Below, in pieces: positions 62,129 through 64,000 of a stretch of DNA of 64,000 nt (position 1 is the stretch's first letter; the number at the start of each line of letters is the position of its first letter). Both the position numbers and the translations under genes were made by a program. The notes below the pieces were generated by a model. That model was not told the DNA's origin. It ran no database searches and worked only from the letters and a program-made list of their open reading frames with translations. This stretch comes from Mycobacterium sp. SM1 (lineage in GTDB: Bacteria > Actinomycetota > Actinomycetes > Mycobacteriales > Mycobacteriaceae): positions 62,001 through 126,000 of the forward strand of contig NZ_JAFLNH010000005.1 in assembly GCF_018361265.1 (NCBI RefSeq), written 5' to 3'.

Positions 62129-64000
62129 CTGGGTCGCTAGACCGCCATGTGGTGATCGTCTCTGCCACGGGATCATTTACGCCCGCCGGTGACCGGCTCA
62201 CCGGGCCTGTGGACTGCGTGGACAAGCTGGAGAAACTGATCGAATGGGCGCATAGGCGTGGCCTGCTGCGGCCGATACCTTCCAGAGTCATGGGGGAGGG
62301 CTGTTCTGAGCCCGCACGGGTGTGGTTGGTTGGCGCGAGCTGCCATCAGTTGATCGGGCTAGGACACGATGCGGGTGACAGCGACGCGCAGCTAGTTGAG
62401 CAGATGGGGCAGAGTTTGGCGGCCATGGTTAGCCGCGGTTGGGAACTGCGGCGCAGTCCCGGTCGCGGGGTAGTGCTGTCCCGTGGTATTGGCCGCCAGC
62501 GGGTGTCGGTCGAAGTCGTGGCAGAGCCATTCCCCTGGCTGGCCGGTAGCAATGCTGAGGACGTGGTTGAACTCGGTCGTCGGTTACGGCGGTGGTACGC
62601 CGCGCTAGGCACGCTGCCAGCGACCAATGCGGCCGCCTGCGGTGCAGTCATAAATGACCACATCATGCGGAATCGCGTCGGGCGCCGCGGTGCTGTCATC
62701 TCAGCCCCAGGGGTGCTGCCAGCGCAAGTCATGCCCGAGCTGCGCGTGCAGCCGCCTTGGTGTGCGCCGGCATCAGAGGTGGAGCAAGAGTTCGAGCACT
62801 GTGACGAATTGGTGTGGCTGACCCAGGAGTGCCCCCAGCTCGCATCGGCGGGAACCCTGACGTTCGGGCACGGAAACCCCCAGATACTCGATGCCGTGGC
62901 CGCAACGCAGGCCGCCCAAGAGGTGAAGCGGCCGTTCGGTCTATGGCACGTGACGTTGCCCCCGGCAAGCTCTTTGCAGGTGCCTCACATGCTGCCGCTC
63001 CCGCACCCCCAGATGAAGGTCGACCAACCCGTGCAGGCATGGGTGAGCAGCGAAGATCTCGACGGATTAGCACAGGACGTTCGCGATGGAGGTGCCGAAC
63101 TTGCCGCGGAGCAACTGGCGATCGACGGAGCAATCGTGTGGCCCCGGCAAAGCCGCATCCTGGAAGCCTGGGCGACGCGGCTTCGCCAAGCCCGAGAAGA
63201 GTTCGCCGACGACCCGCCAATGCGGGCCCTGGTCGAGTCGGCGGCCGCCAACTATCTCGATGCGCTCGCCGATCCCCGCGCCTGGCTCGACCAGAGCTGG
63301 CGTCATCACTTCCAGCCGGCGTGGGCCGCGACAATCGCCGCACGGGTGCGGTTCCGCGGCCGGCGTGCCGCGATGCGGATCTCTCGCGAATACCGGGTCT
63401 GGCCGGTGTACGCGCGCGGTGACGCGATGATCTACGCCCTGGGCCGCGACGAGGCGACGAACGCTCCAATTGACTTGTCTGATACTCGTTCTCGGCTTGG
63501 ACGCATGATGGTCACCAGGCGCACAAGCGTGATTGACGAGACTATCCTGGCTGTGCTGAGCGCCGAGACGACGACCCAGGTGGCCGACGCTTTGACTGCG
63601 GCGCTGGATGTTGGTGCCACCACCGCTGAGCCCATCGACTCCGGCACTGTCCCGCAAACCAGTAGCAGTGGTCAGAATGCCGTGGACCAGGTGCCAGCAG
63701 GTGAAGCTGCCGGGATCAGCGCGGTCGATGCCTCCGCCTCTGCCGAGCAGACTGAGCTAAGCCAGGACAGCAACCCAAAGCCGCAGTCGCCGGCCAATGG
63801 TGCGCGAACGCGACGCGCCACGGGGACTAGCGCGGTGTCCGGTGGTTTACCTGCCGCGGTCCTCCACACCGACGGACTGTGGCTCGCTGACGGAAGCCGC
63901 GTTGAGCTCACTGAGCCGATCGCGCATGTCGGGCAGGTCGCCGAGCTGGCTTACACATATCACCTCGGCTATCGACTCAGCTCGACATACAGTGAGCCAG
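62125..64000 (+). CDS. Large protein of unknown function, 5' part only
   Basis: An open frame of 625 codons from ATG 62125 that runs off the window end, so the length is a minimum. The N-terminal 60 residues (TGSLDRHVVIVSATGSFTPA) are not recognised. Around residue 330 a helical stretch begins (WPRQSRILEAWATRLRQA), and a later part contains FRGRRAAMRISREYRVW. A Pro/Ala/Ser-rich linker follows (SSGQNAVDQVPAGEAAG). Minus-strand frames in this interval are GC-biased shadows. Position close to par genes makes a replication function conceivable, but there is no motif to support it. Confidence 0.6.
   Translation, partial: MTGSLDRHVVIVSATGSFTPAGDRLTGPVDCVDKLEKLIEWAHRRGLLRPIPSRVMGEGCSEPARVWLVGASCHQLIGLGHDAGDSDAQLVEQMGQSLAAMVSRGWELRRSPGRGVVLSRGIGRQRVSVEVVAEPFPWLAGSNAEDVVELGRRLRRWYAALGTLPATNAAACGAVINDHIMRNRVGRRGAVISAPGVLPAQVMPELRVQPPWCAPASEVEQEFEHCDELVWLTQECPQLASAGTLTFGHGNPQILDAVAATQAAQEVKRPFGLWHVTLPPASSLQVPHMLPLPHPQMKVDQPVQAWVSSEDLDGLAQDVRDGGAELAAEQLAIDGAIVWPRQSRILEAWATRLRQAREEFADDPPMRALVESAAANYLDALADPRAWLDQSWRHHFQPAWAATIAARVRFRGRRAAMRISREYRVWPVYARGDAMIYALGRDEATNAPIDLSDTRSRLGRMMVTRRTSVIDETILAVLSAETTTQVADALTAALDVGATTAEPIDSGTVPQTSSSGQNAVDQVPAGEAAGISAVDASASAEQTELSQDSNPKPQSPANGARTRRATGTSAVSGGLPAAVLHTDGLWLADGSRVELTEPIAHVGQVAELAYTYHLGYRLSSTYSEP

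Noticed and set aside
62729..63657. Long minus-strand frames opposite the last gene
   Set aside because: Arg/Ala/Gly/Pro-biased products typical of GC-rich antisense shadows; the plus frame has better codon use and is coupled to the previous gene.

Overview
The window is GC-rich, densely packed actinobacterial DNA and reads as a large part of a mycobacterial conjugative plasmid that carries both a type IV (T4SS) and a type VII (ESX) secretion locus, the plan known from the pRAW/pMK12478 group of slow-growing mycobacteria. The evidence is PE, PPE, two Esx proteins, EccA-E, mycosin, EspG and EspI-like genes, a VirB4/TcpA-type conjugation operon, a parA/parB cassette and an IS1081-like transposase. 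No rRNA, tRNA or CRISPR array was seen, and no relaxase was recognised.

Layout. 1-2.9 kb: frameshifted tyrosine recombinase and a truncated IS1081-like (IS256 family) element. 3.3-5.8 kb (minus strand): a small unknown gene, a secreted cutinase and an overlapping sigma/HTH-like regulator. 5.8-6.3 kb: repeat-rich regulatory region. 6.3-17.7 kb (plus): T4SS operon with TcpC/VirB8-like, small membrane proteins, VirB4 ATPase, a polytopic VirB6/TrbL-like channel protein, NlpC/P60 hydrolase, a second membrane-anchored protein and the FtsK-like coupling ATPase TcpA. 17.7-22.9 kb: small accessory genes, a BTAD-type protein and an EspC-like ESX target. 23.1-33.7 kb (plus): YbaB-like, eccA, eccB, eccC, PE, PPE, esx, esx. 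33.7-45.2 kb: a mosaic of IS fragments (TnpB remnant, truncated IS607, IS110, integrase remnant, two tandem DDE elements) with a Phd-like antitoxin gene, a secreted small protein, a 621-residue gene of unknown function and a broken DUF3800 gene. 45.7-54.8 kb (minus): coiled-coil protein, membrane protein, eccE, mycP, eccD, espI-like, espG and a ribbon-helix-helix gene. 54.8-58.2 kb: parB, parA and an RHH gene with three copies of a palindrome that looks like parS. 58.2-61.1 kb: IS607-family element. 61.2-64 kb: small genes and a large open gene running off the end.

How it fits together. TcpA, VirB4, the channel proteins and the cell-wall hydrolase would move DNA through the donor envelope. 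The ESX genes would secrete the PE/PPE and Esx pairs, with EspG as chaperone and mycosin as protease; in the pRAW family both systems are needed for transfer. ParA/ParB and the palindromes would keep the plasmid in its host. The two ESX halves face each other across the IS mosaic, which suggests a rearrangement.

The most unusual items are a 345-bp hairpin-rich element in two inverted copies, which looks like a non-autonomous IS200/IS605 derivative and in one place is inserted in frame into the VirB6-like gene; tandem head-to-tail IS copies sharing a 5-bp target duplication; an IS607 junction at a GG dinucleotide; the parS-like palindromes; and the uncharacterised 621-residue gene.
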